This document shows positions 40,293 to 48,519 of a stretch of 64,000 bases of DNA, one piece after another. A model generated the notes under the pieces. It saw nothing but the letters and a program-made list of their open reading frames with translations. It did no database searches and was not told the origin of the DNA. Position 1 is the stretch's first letter. The number at the start of each line of letters is the position of its first letter. Source of the DNA: Streptomyces sp. ISL-87 (GTDB lineage Bacteria; Actinomycetota; Actinomycetes; Streptomycetales; Streptomycetaceae). The DNA lies in assembly GCF_018614095.1 (NCBI RefSeq), contig NZ_JAGGOY010000063.1, positions 51,126 to 115,125 of the forward strand, written 5' to 3'. A program made the translations under genes and the position numbers.

Positions 40293-41249
40293 ATGGCGAT
40301 TGCCAAGGCCGAGCGGCTGATGAATCTGGCGCTGTGTCTGCTGGGGACCCGCCGGCCGCTCAGCAAGCGGGAGTTGCGCGGATCCATCGAGGCATACATG
40401 GAAGCCGGCAACGACGACTCCTTCAACCGCATGTTCGAGCGCGACAAGGACGATCTGCGCGAACTCGGCCTGGTCATCGAGACGGTGGAGAACCTGGAGG
40501 GCGAAACCGGCTACCTGGCCCGCCGGGACAGCAACCGGCTGCCGCCCGTCTCCCTGGACGCCGAGGAGGCCGCCGCCCTGGGGCTCGCGGCGAAGGTCTG
40601 GCAGCAGGCCCGCCTCGCGGGCGCGGCCAGCGGAGCCCTGCAGAAGCTGCGCGCCGGCGGGATGCCGGAGGCGGGGGACCCGTACGAGGGCCAGCACAGC
40701 GCCATCGAGCCGCGCATCCCGGTCCACGAGGCGGCCTTCGAGCCGCTGATGCTGGCCTGCCGGGACCGCCGGCCGGTGGTCTTCGACTACCGCAAGTCCA
40801 CCGCCGCGCGGCCCGAGACCCGTCAGGTCGAGCCGTGGGCGCTGGAGTGCTGGCGCGGCCACTGGTACCTGGCCGGCTTCGACCGCGACCGCGGGGCGGA
40901 GCGGGTGTTCCGGCTCTCCCGGATCACCGGCAAGGTCCGCTCGCGCGCGGCCAAGTACACCGCCGAGGTGCCGGACGTGGTGACCGTACGGGAGACCGTG
41001 GAGAGCTGGGCCGGCGAGACGGCGGACCGCTCCGCGCTGATCCGGCTGCGGGCCGGGGCCGGGTATCCGCTGCGGGCCAAGGCCACCGCCGTGCGCGAGG
41101 GCGGGGACGGCTGGGACGAGCTGGAGATCCCGTACGGGCACGGGCTGGACGCCTGGCTGGTGGAGTTCGGTCCCGACGTGGTGGTGCTGGAGCCGGCAGA
41201 CCTCCGGGCGGACGTGGTGGACCGGCTGCGCGCCGTCGCCAAGGGCTGA
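40293..41249 (+). CDS. pafB: WYL-domain regulator PafB
   Basis: A 318-residue protein with a winged helix-turn-helix (about 5-65, LMNLALCLLGTRRPLSKRELRG) and a WYL domain (about 140-225, RRPVVFDYRKSTAARPETRQVEPWALECWRGHWYLAGFD). In mycobacteria PafB and PafC form the activator of the LexA/RecA-independent DNA damage response, and WYL domains are thought to sense nucleic acid. Here pafBC lies near but not next to pafA. ATG 40293 with GGAAGGG upstream. No role in pupylation itself is known. Confidence 0.92.
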   Translation: MAIAKAERLMNLALCLLGTRRPLSKRELRGSIEAYMEAGNDDSFNRMFERDKDDLRELGLVIETVENLEGETGYLARRDSNRLPPVSLDAEEAAALGLAAKVWQQARLAGAASGALQKLRAGGMPEAGDPYEGQHSAIEPRIPVHEAAFEPLMLACRDRRPVVFDYRKSTAARPETRQVEPWALECWRGHWYLAGFDRDRGAERVFRLSRITGKVRSRAAKYTAEVPDVVTVRETVESWAGETADRSALIRLRAGAGYPLRAKATAVREGGDGWDELEIPYGHGLDAWLVEFGPDVVVLEPADLRADVVDRLRAVAKG

Positions 41250-41347
41250 CCCGGCCGGCTGCCGCCGCCGCACGATCCGCACACCGCTCGCAAGATCCGT
41301 ACACCGCACCGTCCGCAAGACGTGCCCTGAGGGGGAGACGTACCAGC

Positions 41348-42316
41348 ATGGCTGCCAACGCCATCGACCAGACCCGCCGGATGCTGTCCCTGGTGACGTA
41401 TCTGCGCGAGCGCCCCGGGGCGCACGTCGCCGACGTGGCGCGCGCCTTCGGGATCACCGAGGACGAGCTGATCTCGGACCTCGACGTGCTGCCCATGTGC
41501 GGGACCAGCTTCCGCGGCGGGGACCTGCTCGACATCGACACCGACGGGGAGCGCATCTGGTGGCGCAACCCCGACGCCTCGGGGGAGTCCACGGCCGAGC
41601 CGCTGCGGCTGGCGGCCGACGAGGCGACCGCGCTGCTGGTCGCCGCCCGCGCGGTGGCGACCCTGCCCGGACTGCGCGAGAGCGACCGGGACGCCCTGCT
41701 GCGTGCGACCGCGAAGCTGGAGGCGGCCGCGGGCGAGGCCGCCGGGGCCAGTTCCCGGCTGTCGGTGACCTTCGAGTCCGAGGGCGGGGTCTTCGCGGAC
41801 GTAGACCGGGCCATCGCCGAGCGGCGCCGGCTGTGGCTGCGCTACTACTCGCCCGCCCGGGACGAGCTGACCGAGCGCAAGGTCGACCCGATCCGGCTGT
41901 TCGCGGTGGGGCACACGTACATGGAGGGGTGGTGCCACCTCTCCGAGGCCCGGCGCACCTTCCGCCTCGACCGGGTGGCCGAGATCCGGCTGCTCGACGA
42001 GCGGGCCGAGCCGCCCGCCATCGAGCCGCGCGACCTGTCCGAGGGGCTGGTCCAGCCGGCCGCCGAGGACCCGGAGGTCGTGGTCGAGGTGGGCCCCGGC
42101 GGGCGCTGGGTCGCCGAGTACTACCCGCACGACAGCGCCGAGGAGCTGCACGACGGGGGTCTGCGGATCACGCTGCGCAGCCCGGACCCGGCTTCGCTGC
42201 GCCGGCTCGCGCTGCGGTTGGGGCGGGAGGGCCGCATCGTGGCCCCCGTGGAGCTGGCGGACAGTGCGCGCCAGGCGGCGCGCGAGGCCCTGGCGGGGTA
42301 CGGAGAACACGGCTGA
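41348..42316 (+). CDS. pafC: WYL-domain regulator PafC
   Basis: A 322-residue partner of PafB with the same layout: winged helix-turn-helix (about 8-60, RMLSLVTYLRERPGAHVADVARAFGITEDELISDL) and WYL domain (about 150-235, RRRLWLRYYSPARDELTERKVDPIRLFAVGHTYMEGWC). It follows pafB by 98 bp on the same strand. The two proteins act as a heterodimer in mycobacteria. ATG 41348 has GGGGGAGA about 10 nt upstream. Confidence 0.92.
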   Translation: MAANAIDQTRRMLSLVTYLRERPGAHVADVARAFGITEDELISDLDVLPMCGTSFRGGDLLDIDTDGERIWWRNPDASGESTAEPLRLAADEATALLVAARAVATLPGLRESDRDALLRATAKLEAAAGEAAGASSRLSVTFESEGGVFADVDRAIAERRRLWLRYYSPARDELTERKVDPIRLFAVGHTYMEGWCHLSEARRTFRLDRVAEIRLLDERAEPPAIEPRDLSEGLVQPAAEDPEVVVEVGPGGRWVAEYYPHDSAEELHDGGLRITLRSPDPASLRRLALRLGREGRIVAPVELADSARQAAREALAGYGEHG

Positions 42317-42366
42317 GCAGGCCGCACGGCGAGTACGGAGAACAGGGCAGAGGGGAGCGCCGAACG

Positions 42367-42675
42367 ATGTCGCCAACGTATGGGCCGGGGCTGACGGAGG
42401 TCACAGGGCGGGCCGGTGCGCCCGCGGGGCGGGCGGGCCGGCCGGCCGGCGGCCCGGCCGGGGGGCCCGTCACCTTCAAGGCGGGCTGTCCCGACTGCGG
42501 GGCCCGCTTCGAGCTCCCGTCGGGCGCCCTGCGCCTGGCGATCGGCAGCAGCCCGCGTACCACCTTCTACTCCTTCACCTGTCCCGAGTGCGGCGCCGCG
42601 GTCCGCAAACCGGCTGGTGAGCGGATCGTGGAGCTGCTGACCGGTGGCGGCGTGAGCACCCTGCGCAGCCTGTGA
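42367..42675 (+). CDS. Small zinc-ribbon protein
   Basis: A 102-residue protein of unknown function. After a Gly/Ala/Pro-rich N-terminus, Cys41-x2-Cys44 and Cys72-x2-Cys75 (CPDC...CPEC) form a zinc ribbon. The C-terminal SGALRLAIGSS-to-VELLTGGGV part is regular. GGGGAG lies 8 nt before ATG 42367. It follows pafC by 50 bp and precedes a small membrane protein and tatA, probably in the same group. Confidence 0.8.
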   Translation: MSPTYGPGLTEVTGRAGAPAGRAGRPAGGPAGGPVTFKAGCPDCGARFELPSGALRLAIGSSPRTTFYSFTCPECGAAVRKPAGERIVELLTGGGVSTLRSL

Positions 42676-42689
42676 GCGGTCCGGTGGCC

Positions 42690-42703
42690 TAGGCTCGGTC
42701 CCA
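42690..42703 (+). promoter_or_regulatory. Leaderless-type promoter of the 66-aa membrane protein
   Basis: TAGGCT (42690-42695), 7 nt, then ATG 42703. Confidence 0.6.
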
Positions 42704-42903
42704 TGCTGTGGCCGATGCTCGCAATTGCCCTGGGTTTCCTCGGGGTCGCCGTCCTCTCCGTGCTGGCCCTGCGGGTCTACGTGGAGGTGCGGCGGCTGTC
42801 CGGGCAGGTCTCCCGGGCCAGCCGCCGGATCGCCGACGCCTCGGGGGATCTTGAGCGGGCGGCCGAGGACCTGGCCCGTGCCGGGCGGGTCGTACGACCG
42901 TAG
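42703..42903 (+). CDS. Small single-pass membrane protein
   Basis: A 66-residue protein with one membrane helix (about 4-24, PMLAIALGFLGVAVLSVLAL) and a basic, amphipathic helical tail (VEVRRLSGQVSRASRRIADASGDLERAAEDLARAGRVVRP). The layout resembles TatA/TatB or other small anchored helices, and tatA follows, but the sequence is not TatA. Function unknown. It is supported as a gene by its own leaderless promoter element. Confidence 0.72.
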   Translation: MLWPMLAIALGFLGVAVLSVLALRVYVEVRRLSGQVSRASRRIADASGDLERAAEDLARAGRVVRP

Positions 42904-42927
42904 AAAGTGCGGGGCGGGAGCCGTACT

Positions 42928-42981
42928 CTCGGACCCCCGGGGTATCCGAGGGGATTGCCGTGCGTTAACCCCGGGGGGTTA
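42928..42981. terminator. Two adjacent inverted repeats before tatA
   Basis: First hairpin: CTCGGA (42928-42933) with TCCGAG (42945-42950) and inner CCCC/GGGG. Second: TAACCCC-GG-GGGGTTA (42966-42981), perfect. The first could be a terminator of the upstream gene; the second could be an operator in the tatA leader. Confidence 0.5.
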
Positions 42982-43068
42982 CGATCCTTGTCAGAGCGGT
43001 CACCGGATCTTCGTCCGGAGCCGCCTCCGCCTCCACATCCAGCCGTTTCGGTGAGAAGGAAGACACAC

Positions 43069-43362
43069 ATGATCGGCAATCTGAAGCCCCTTGAGATCCT
43101 TCTGATCATCGCTGTCATCGTGCTGCTGTTCGGCGCCAAGAAGCTCCCCGAGATGGCCCGCTCCCTCGGCAAGTCGGCCCGCATCCTCAAGAGCGAGGCC
43201 AAGGCCATGAAGAAGGACGGCGAGGCGGAGGACGCCGCCGCCGCTCCGGTCGCCGACCAGGCACCGCAGCAGCCCGTCGCCCCGCGCACCATCCAGGCCG
43301 CGCCCGGTGACGTCACCAGCTCCCGGCCCGTGAGCGAGCCGAACCGCACCACCCAGGGCTGA
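43069..43362 (+). CDS. tatA: Sec-independent translocase subunit TatA
   Basis: A 97-residue protein with an N-terminal membrane helix (about 7-22, LEILLIIAVIVLLFGAKKLPE), the conserved FG-x-KKLPE hinge and an amphipathic helix (MARSLGKSARILKSEAKAMKK), then a Pro/Gln-rich tail. TatA oligomers form the passage for folded proteins. ATG 43069 with AAGGA 8 nt upstream. tatC follows 53 bp later. No tatB is seen in the window. Confidence 0.95.
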   Translation: MIGNLKPLEILLIIAVIVLLFGAKKLPEMARSLGKSARILKSEAKAMKKDGEAEDAAAAPVADQAPQQPVAPRTIQAAPGDVTSSRPVSEPNRTTQG

Positions 43363-43415
43363 CCCCAGCCGGTCACGGTCGCGCCAGTCATCTGCAACGA
43401 GACAAGGGACGTGGG

Positions 43416-44372
43416 TTGCTCAAGTCTGCCCGCAAGCAGGAGAAGACGGACAAGGACGCCGAAGGGCGGATGCCCCTTGTCGAGCACCTGCGTGAGCTGA
43501 GAAACCGCCTGATGAAGTCGGTCCTGGCGATCATCGTGATCACCGTGGTGGCCGCCTTCTACTACAAGGGCCTCATCGACTTCATGCTGAAGCCGATGCT
43601 GGACTCGGTCGGCTGCACCGACGGGGTCGTCTCGCAGCGCAACGGCCGGCCCTGCGCCGACATGACCGTGAACGGCCTCATCGCGCCGTTCTCGATCGCC
43701 CTCAAGGTCTCGCTCACCGCGGGCGTCGTGCTCTCCGCCCCGGTGTGGCTGTACCAGCTCTGGGCCTTCACCGCCCCGGGCCTGCACAACCACGAGAAGA
43801 AGTACGCGATCAGCTTCGTCGCGGTCGGTGCCCCGCTGTTCGGTGCCGGCGCGGTCCTCGCGTACAAGATCCTTCCGCAGACCGCCACGATCCTGCTCGA
43901 CTTCACGCCCGAGCACGCACGCAACCTGCTCCCGGTCGACGACTACCTCGACCTGGTCACGCGCATGGTCGTCGTCTTCGGCCTCGCCTTCGAGCTGCCG
44001 CTGCTGCTCATCCTGCTCAACTTCACCGGGGTCCTCACCGCGAAGCGGCTGGCGAGCTGGTGGCGGGCGATGGTGCTGGGCATCACGGTCTTCGCCGCGT
44101 TCGCGACGCCCACCGGTGACCCGCTCACCATGCTGTCGCTGGCCGCGCCGATCATCACCCTGTACTTCATCGCGCTCGGCATCTGCCTGGTCAACGACCG
44201 CAGGCGCAAGCGCAACAACCCCGACGCGGACCTCGATGACGACGAGGCCTCCGAGCTGGACCTCACCCCGGCGCCGATCGGTGCGATCGAAGCCGTGCCC
44301 GCCCCGGGCGCGCTGCCCGGGCAGGACGACGGCGGCCGCCAGCGGATCAACGGTTACGACGACGCGACCTGA
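43416..44372 (+). CDS. tatC: Sec-independent translocase subunit TatC
   Basis: A 318-residue membrane protein with six helices, the twin-arginine signal receptor. The N-terminal EGRMPLVEHLRELRNRLMKS and the mid-region FELPLLLILLNFTGVLTAKRL are conserved family features. TTG 43416 is the likely start because AAGGGA lies 6 nt upstream; the next in-frame ATG is 18 codons later. The C-terminal about 60 residues are acidic and Pro-rich, an actinobacterial extension. In one operon with tatA. Confidence 0.95.
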   Translation: MLKSARKQEKTDKDAEGRMPLVEHLRELRNRLMKSVLAIIVITVVAAFYYKGLIDFMLKPMLDSVGCTDGVVSQRNGRPCADMTVNGLIAPFSIALKVSLTAGVVLSAPVWLYQLWAFTAPGLHNHEKKYAISFVAVGAPLFGAGAVLAYKILPQTATILLDFTPEHARNLLPVDDYLDLVTRMVVVFGLAFELPLLLILLNFTGVLTAKRLASWWRAMVLGITVFAAFATPTGDPLTMLSLAAPIITLYFIALGICLVNDRRRKRNNPDADLDDDEASELDLTPAPIGAIEAVPAPGALPGQDDGGRQRINGYDDAT

Positions 44373-44388
44373 CAGGTACGTTCCGGGG

Positions 44389-44777
44389 GTGAGCGCTGAG
44401 ATCACAGACCGTGCTTGCTCCGGATTCGACTCGCGGGTCAACGACCGGGGCAACCGGATGCGGCTGCCCGCCGGCCGGTTCAAGTACGACCTCGCGATGG
44501 TCGCGGAACTGGCCGCCTTCAAGCCGTACGGCGGCGGCATGCGCATCTGCGCGGACGCGGTGCCCGACGACGGACTCTTCGACATCACGGTGGTCGGCGA
44601 CTGCAGCCGCACCACCCTGCTCAAGGTGTTCCCGCGGGTCTAAGGGGGACCCACCTCAGCCACCCGAAGGTGACCCTGGAGGCGGCCGGGATCACCGCCT
44701 ACGCGGACGGCGAGCCGCTCGGGCCGCTGCCTGTGACGGCCGAGTGCGTACGGGCGGCCGTGCGGCTGCTGGGGTAG
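44389..44777 (+). pseudogene. Degraded diacylglycerol kinase (DagK/YegS-like) remnant
   Basis: The remnant reads GFDSRVNDRGNRM...FKYDLAMVAELAAFKP, then jumps to YGGGMRICADAVPDDGLFDITVVGDCSRTTLLKVFPRV and a stop at 44641. In another frame it goes on with RGTHLSHPKVTLEAAGITAYADGEPLGPLPV. These are C-terminal segments of actinobacterial diacylglycerol kinases. The N-terminal ATP-binding domain with GGDGT is missing, a segment after AAFKP is missing, and a one-base deletion after the PRV codons shifts the frame. It lies in the place where I recall a dagK gene between tatC and the helicase in other Streptomyces. Confidence 0.8.
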
Positions 44778-44846
44778 GGCGCGCGCAGGTACGCACCCGG
44801 AATCCCGCTCCTCTTAAAGATCGCGACTGTTGTCAGAGGCGGCGGG

Positions 44847-44863
44847 TAGGCTCGACTACAAGA
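44847..44863 (+). promoter_or_regulatory. -10 element of the helicase gene
   Basis: TAGGCT (44847-44852) lies 10 nt before ATG 44863, so the leader would be about 3-4 nt. Confidence 0.5.
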
Positions 44864-47697
44864 TGACCGAAGAACTCTCACCCGCCGAGCGGTACGCCGC
44901 TGCCCGGATCCGCGCCGCCGAAGAGGCCACCGCCCTCCACCCCTTCCGGGAGATGTACGAATTCGACCTGGACCCGTACCAGGTCGAGGCCTGCAAGGCA
45001 CTGGAAGCCGGCAAGGGCGTGCTGGTCGCCGCCCCGACCGGCTCGGGCAAGACGATCGTCGGCGAGTTCGCCGTGCACCTGGCCCTCCAGCAGGGCCGCA
45101 AGTGCTTCTACACGACGCCCATCAAGGCCCTGTCGAACCAGAAATACGCCGACCTCGTCAAGCGCTACGGCGCCGCCAAGGTGGGCCTGTTGACCGGCGA
45201 CAACAGCGTCAACTCCGAGGCGCCGGTGGTGGTGATGACCACCGAGGTGCTCCGCAACATGCTCTACGCGGGCTCGCAGTCGCTGCTCGGCCTCGGCTAC
45301 GTCGTGATGGACGAGGTGCACTACCTCTCCGACCGGTTCCGGGGAGCCGTCTGGGAGGAAGTGATCATCCACCTCCCCGAGTCGGTGACCCTGGTCTCCC
45401 TGTCGGCCACCGTGTCCAACGCCGAGGAGTTCGGCGACTGGCTGGACACCGTGCGCGGGGACACCGAGGTGATCGTCTCCGAGGAGCGGCCCGTCCCGCT
45501 GTGGCAGCACGTCATGGCCGGCCGCAAGGTGTACGACCTCTTCGAGGAGGAGTCCGACCACGGAGGCCGCGGCTCCGCCCGCCGGGAGGTAAACCCCGAC
45601 CTGCTGCGCATGGCCCGCGAGGAGAACAGCCGCACGTACAACCCGAAGGACCGGCGGCGCGGCAAGATGGTCCGCGAGGCCGACCGCGAGCGCGAGCGGC
45701 GCTCCCGCGGCCGGATCTGGACCCCGAGCCGCCCCGAGGTGATCGCCCGTCTCGACGGCGAGGACCTGCTCCCCGCGATCAACTTCATCTTCAGCCGGGC
45801 CGGCTGCGAGGCCGCCGTCCAGCAGTGCATGTACGCGGGCCTGCGGCTCAACAACGAGGAAGCGCGCCTCCAGGTGCGCGGCATCGTCGAGGAGCGGACC
45901 GCCTCCATCCCCACCGAGGACCTGCACGTCCTGGGGTACTACGAGTGGCTCGAAGGCCTGGAGCGGGGCATCGCCGCGCACCACGCCGGAATGCTTCCCA
46001 CCTTCAAGGAGGTGGTGGAGGAGCTGTTCGTCCGCGGCCTGGTCAAGGCCGTCTTCGCCACCGAGACCCTGGCGCTGGGCATCAACATGCCCGCGCGCAC
46101 GGTGATCCTGGAGAAGCTGGTCAAGTGGAACGGCGAGCAGCACGCCGACATCACCCCCGGTGAGTACACGCAGCTCACCGGGCGGGCCGGGCGGCGCGGG
46201 ATCGACATCGAGGGCCACGCGGTCGTGCTGTGGCAGCGCGGCATGGACCCGGTGGCGCTCGCCGGGCTCGCCGGGACGCGTACGTATCCGCTGCGGTCCA
46301 GCTTCAAGCCCTCGTACAACATGGCCGTGAACCTGGTCCAGATGTTCGGGCGGCACCGCTCGCGCGAGCTGCTGGAAACCTCCTTCGCGCAGTTCCAGGC
46401 CGACCGCTCGGTCGTCGGGATCTCCAAGCAGGTGCAGCGCAACGAGGAGGGCCTGCAGGGCTACCAGGAGGGCATGACCTGCCACCTCGGCAACTTCGAG
46501 GAGTACGCGCAGCTGCGCCGCGACCTCAAGGACCGCGAGACGGACCTGGCCAAGCAGGGCGCGGCACAGCGCCGGGCGCAGGCGGCCGGTTCGCTGGAGA
46601 AGCTCAAGCCGGGCGACATCATCCACGTGCCGACCGGCAAGTTCGCCGGGCTCGCGCTGGTGCTGGACCCGGGCGTGCCGGGCGGCCGGGTCAACGGGCA
46701 CCGCGGGTACGAGTACACCGAGGGCCCGCGCCCGCTGGTGCTGACCGTGGAGCGGCAGGTCAAGCGGCTCGCCGCGATCGACTTCCCGGTGCCGGTCGAG
46801 GCCATCGAGCGGATGCGGATCCCCAAGACCTTCAACCAGCGCTCCCCGCAGTCCCGTCGGGACCTGGCGTCCCAACTGCGTGCCAAGGCCGGGCACATCG
46901 TGCCCGAGCGGCGCGGGCGCGGCCGGGCCGCGGCGGCCGACGACCGGGAGATCACCCGGCTGCGGGCCGAGCTGCGGGCGCACCCCTGCCACGGCTGTGA
47001 CGAGCGCGAGGACCACGCCCGCTGGGCGGAGCGCTACCACCGGCTGAAGCGGGACACCCAGCAGCTGGAGCGGCGCATCGAGGGCCGGACGAACACCATC
47101 GCCCGCACCTTCGACCGGATTCACGCGCTGCTCACCGAGCTGGACTACCTGCGCGAGAATGAGGTCACCGAGCACGGCAAGCGGCTCGCCCGGTTGTACG
47201 GGGAGCTCGACCTGCTGGCCTCGGAGTGCCTGCGGGAGGGCATCTGGGAGGGTCTGAGCCCGGCCGAACTGGCCGCCTGCGTCTCGGCGTTGGTGTTCGA
47301 GGCGCGGCAGTCCGACGACGCGGTGGCCCCGAAGGTGCCGGGCGGCGCGGCGAAGGCGGCGCTGGGCGAGATGGTCCGGATCTGGGGCCGGCTCGACGCG
47401 CTGGAGGAGGAGCACCGCATCAACCAGGCGGAGGGCGTGGGCCAGCGCGAGCCGGACCTCGGCTTCGCGTGGGCGGCGTACCAGTGGGCCTCCGACAAGA
47501 GCCTGGACGAGGTGCTGCGCGAGGCGGAGATGCCGGCCGGTGACTTCGTGCGCTGGTGCAAGCAGGTCATCGACGTACTGGGGCAGATCGCGGCCGCGGC
47601 TCCGCCTGCCTCGAGTGGGAGCACGGTGGCGAAAAACGCCCGTAAGGCCGTGGAGGCCCTCCTGCGGGGTGTCGTGGCCTACAGCTCCCTCGGCTAG
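44863..47697 (+). CDS. Ski2/Mtr4-like DEVH helicase
   Basis: A 944-residue superfamily 2 helicase. Walker A AAPTGSGKT at 56-64, DEVH at 150-153, SLSATVSN (motif III), and QLTGRAGRRG at 437-446 (motif VI). After the helicase core come the Mtr4-type regions (SSFKPSYNMAVNLV) and a C-terminal helical domain; CHGCDERE suggests a small metal site. It corresponds to HelY of mycobacteria. The substrate, RNA or DNA, is not proven. ATG 44863 is preferred; a TTG at 44830 would add 11 residues upstream of the -10 element. Confidence 0.93.
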   Translation: MTEELSPAERYAAARIRAAEEATALHPFREMYEFDLDPYQVEACKALEAGKGVLVAAPTGSGKTIVGEFAVHLALQQGRKCFYTTPIKALSNQKYADLVKRYGAAKVGLLTGDNSVNSEAPVVVMTTEVLRNMLYAGSQSLLGLGYVVMDEVHYLSDRFRGAVWEEVIIHLPESVTLVSLSATVSNAEEFGDWLDTVRGDTEVIVSEERPVPLWQHVMAGRKVYDLFEEESDHGGRGSARREVNPDLLRMAREENSRTYNPKDRRRGKMVREADRERERRSRGRIWTPSRPEVIARLDGEDLLPAINFIFSRAGCEAAVQQCMYAGLRLNNEEARLQVRGIVEERTASIPTEDLHVLGYYEWLEGLERGIAAHHAGMLPTFKEVVEELFVRGLVKAVFATETLALGINMPARTVILEKLVKWNGEQHADITPGEYTQLTGRAGRRGIDIEGHAVVLWQRGMDPVALAGLAGTRTYPLRSSFKPSYNMAVNLVQMFGRHRSRELLETSFAQFQADRSVVGISKQVQRNEEGLQGYQEGMTCHLGNFEEYAQLRRDLKDRETDLAKQGAAQRRAQAAGSLEKLKPGDIIHVPTGKFAGLALVLDPGVPGGRVNGHRGYEYTEGPRPLVLTVERQVKRLAAIDFPVPVEAIERMRIPKTFNQRSPQSRRDLASQLRAKAGHIVPERRGRGRAAAADDREITRLRAELRAHPCHGCDEREDHARWAERYHRLKRDTQQLERRIEGRTNTIARTFDRIHALLTELDYLRENEVTEHGKRLARLYGELDLLASECLREGIWEGLSPAELAACVSALVFEARQSDDAVAPKVPGGAAKAALGEMVRIWGRLDALEEEHRINQAEGVGQREPDLGFAWAAYQWASDKSLDEVLREAEMPAGDFVRWCKQVIDVLGQIAAAAPPASSGSTVAKNARKAVEALLRGVVAYSSLG

Positions 47698-47787
47698 GCG
47701 CTTTTGGGGCTTCCTCCAAAGGTGTGGATGGCCGGATCTCATCTCTTGCCATGATCGATTCGGCGTGCGTTGTGCGACGATCGGCCT

Positions 47788-48441
47788 ATGGGTGGGGGAG
47801 CGGGCGAGGGAGCGAGACGGGTCGGCCGGCCGCGTGCGGATCAGCGGAGACCTGAGAGCGGCCGGTCGCCGCGGGAGGAACTCCTCTGCGCGGCGGCCGA
47901 GCTGTTCACCGTCCAGGGCTACGCGGCCACCACCACACGGTCGGTGGCCGAACGTGCCGGAATGCGCCAGGCCACGATGTACCACTACTTCGGCGGCAAG
48001 GAGGAACTCCTCGCCGAACTCCTGGAGTCCACCGTCGCACCCTCGCTGGCGCTGGCCCACGAGCTGTTGGCCGATACCGAACGGCCCGCCGGGCGGCGGC
48101 TGTGGGAGCTGTGCCGCTCGGACGTGCTGCTGCTGTGCGGCGGGCCGTACAACCTGGGCGCGCTCTATCTGCTGCCCGAGGTGGGCGGGGCGCGGTTCGC
48201 CCGGTTCCACCGGATGCGGCGGCAACTGCGCGACGTCTACCTGGAGTTGCTCGACGGAACCTCCGTCGGGGCGACCCTGGCCGGGGACCGGGCCGGGCTG
48301 ACCCTGCGCAACGACCTGGTCTTCGGGCTCATAGAGGGCGTCATGCTGATACACCGCTCGGATCCGGCGCGGCCGGTGGAGGCCTTCGCGGAGGCCGCCG
48401 CTGACGCGGCGCTGCGGATCGCGGGCGTCGAGGCCTCCTAG
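47788..48441 (+). CDS. TetR-family regulator
   Basis: A 217-residue TetR/AcrR protein. The helix-turn-helix is at about 30-75 (AAAELFTVQGYAATTTRSVAERAGMRQATMYHYFGGKEELL). The ligand-binding domain is helical (LLCGGPYNLGALYLLPEVGGARFARFHRMRRQLRDVY). No obvious target gene lies next to it: the helicase is upstream on the same strand and the RluA-type gene is convergent. TTG 47770 is an alternative start; ATG 47788 is preferred. Confidence 0.9.
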   Translation: MGGGAGEGARRVGRPRADQRRPESGRSPREELLCAAAELFTVQGYAATTTRSVAERAGMRQATMYHYFGGKEELLAELLESTVAPSLALAHELLADTERPAGRRLWELCRSDVLLLCGGPYNLGALYLLPEVGGARFARFHRMRRQLRDVYLELLDGTSVGATLAGDRAGLTLRNDLVFGLIEGVMLIHRSDPARPVEAFAEAAADAALRIAGVEAS

Positions 48442-48467
48442 AAGGCCCTTGGGGCCTGCCTTCACGC

Positions 48468-48519
48468 TTGGCCTTCCTCCTTGGCCTTCCTCCTCGGCCT
48501 TCCCTCTCGGTCTGTCTCT
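48468..48519. repeat. 13-bp tandem repeat between TetR and RluA genes
   Basis: Units TTGGCCTTCCTCC at 48468-48480 and 48481-48493 are identical; 48494-48506 and 48507-48519 are diverged copies. The last unit reaches the stop codon of the RluA-type gene. It separates two convergent genes. Confidence 0.85.

Noticed and set aside
44830..44862. TTG start for the helicase at 44830
   Set aside because: It would lie upstream of the TAGGCT element that best explains the transcript; ATG 44863 is more likely.
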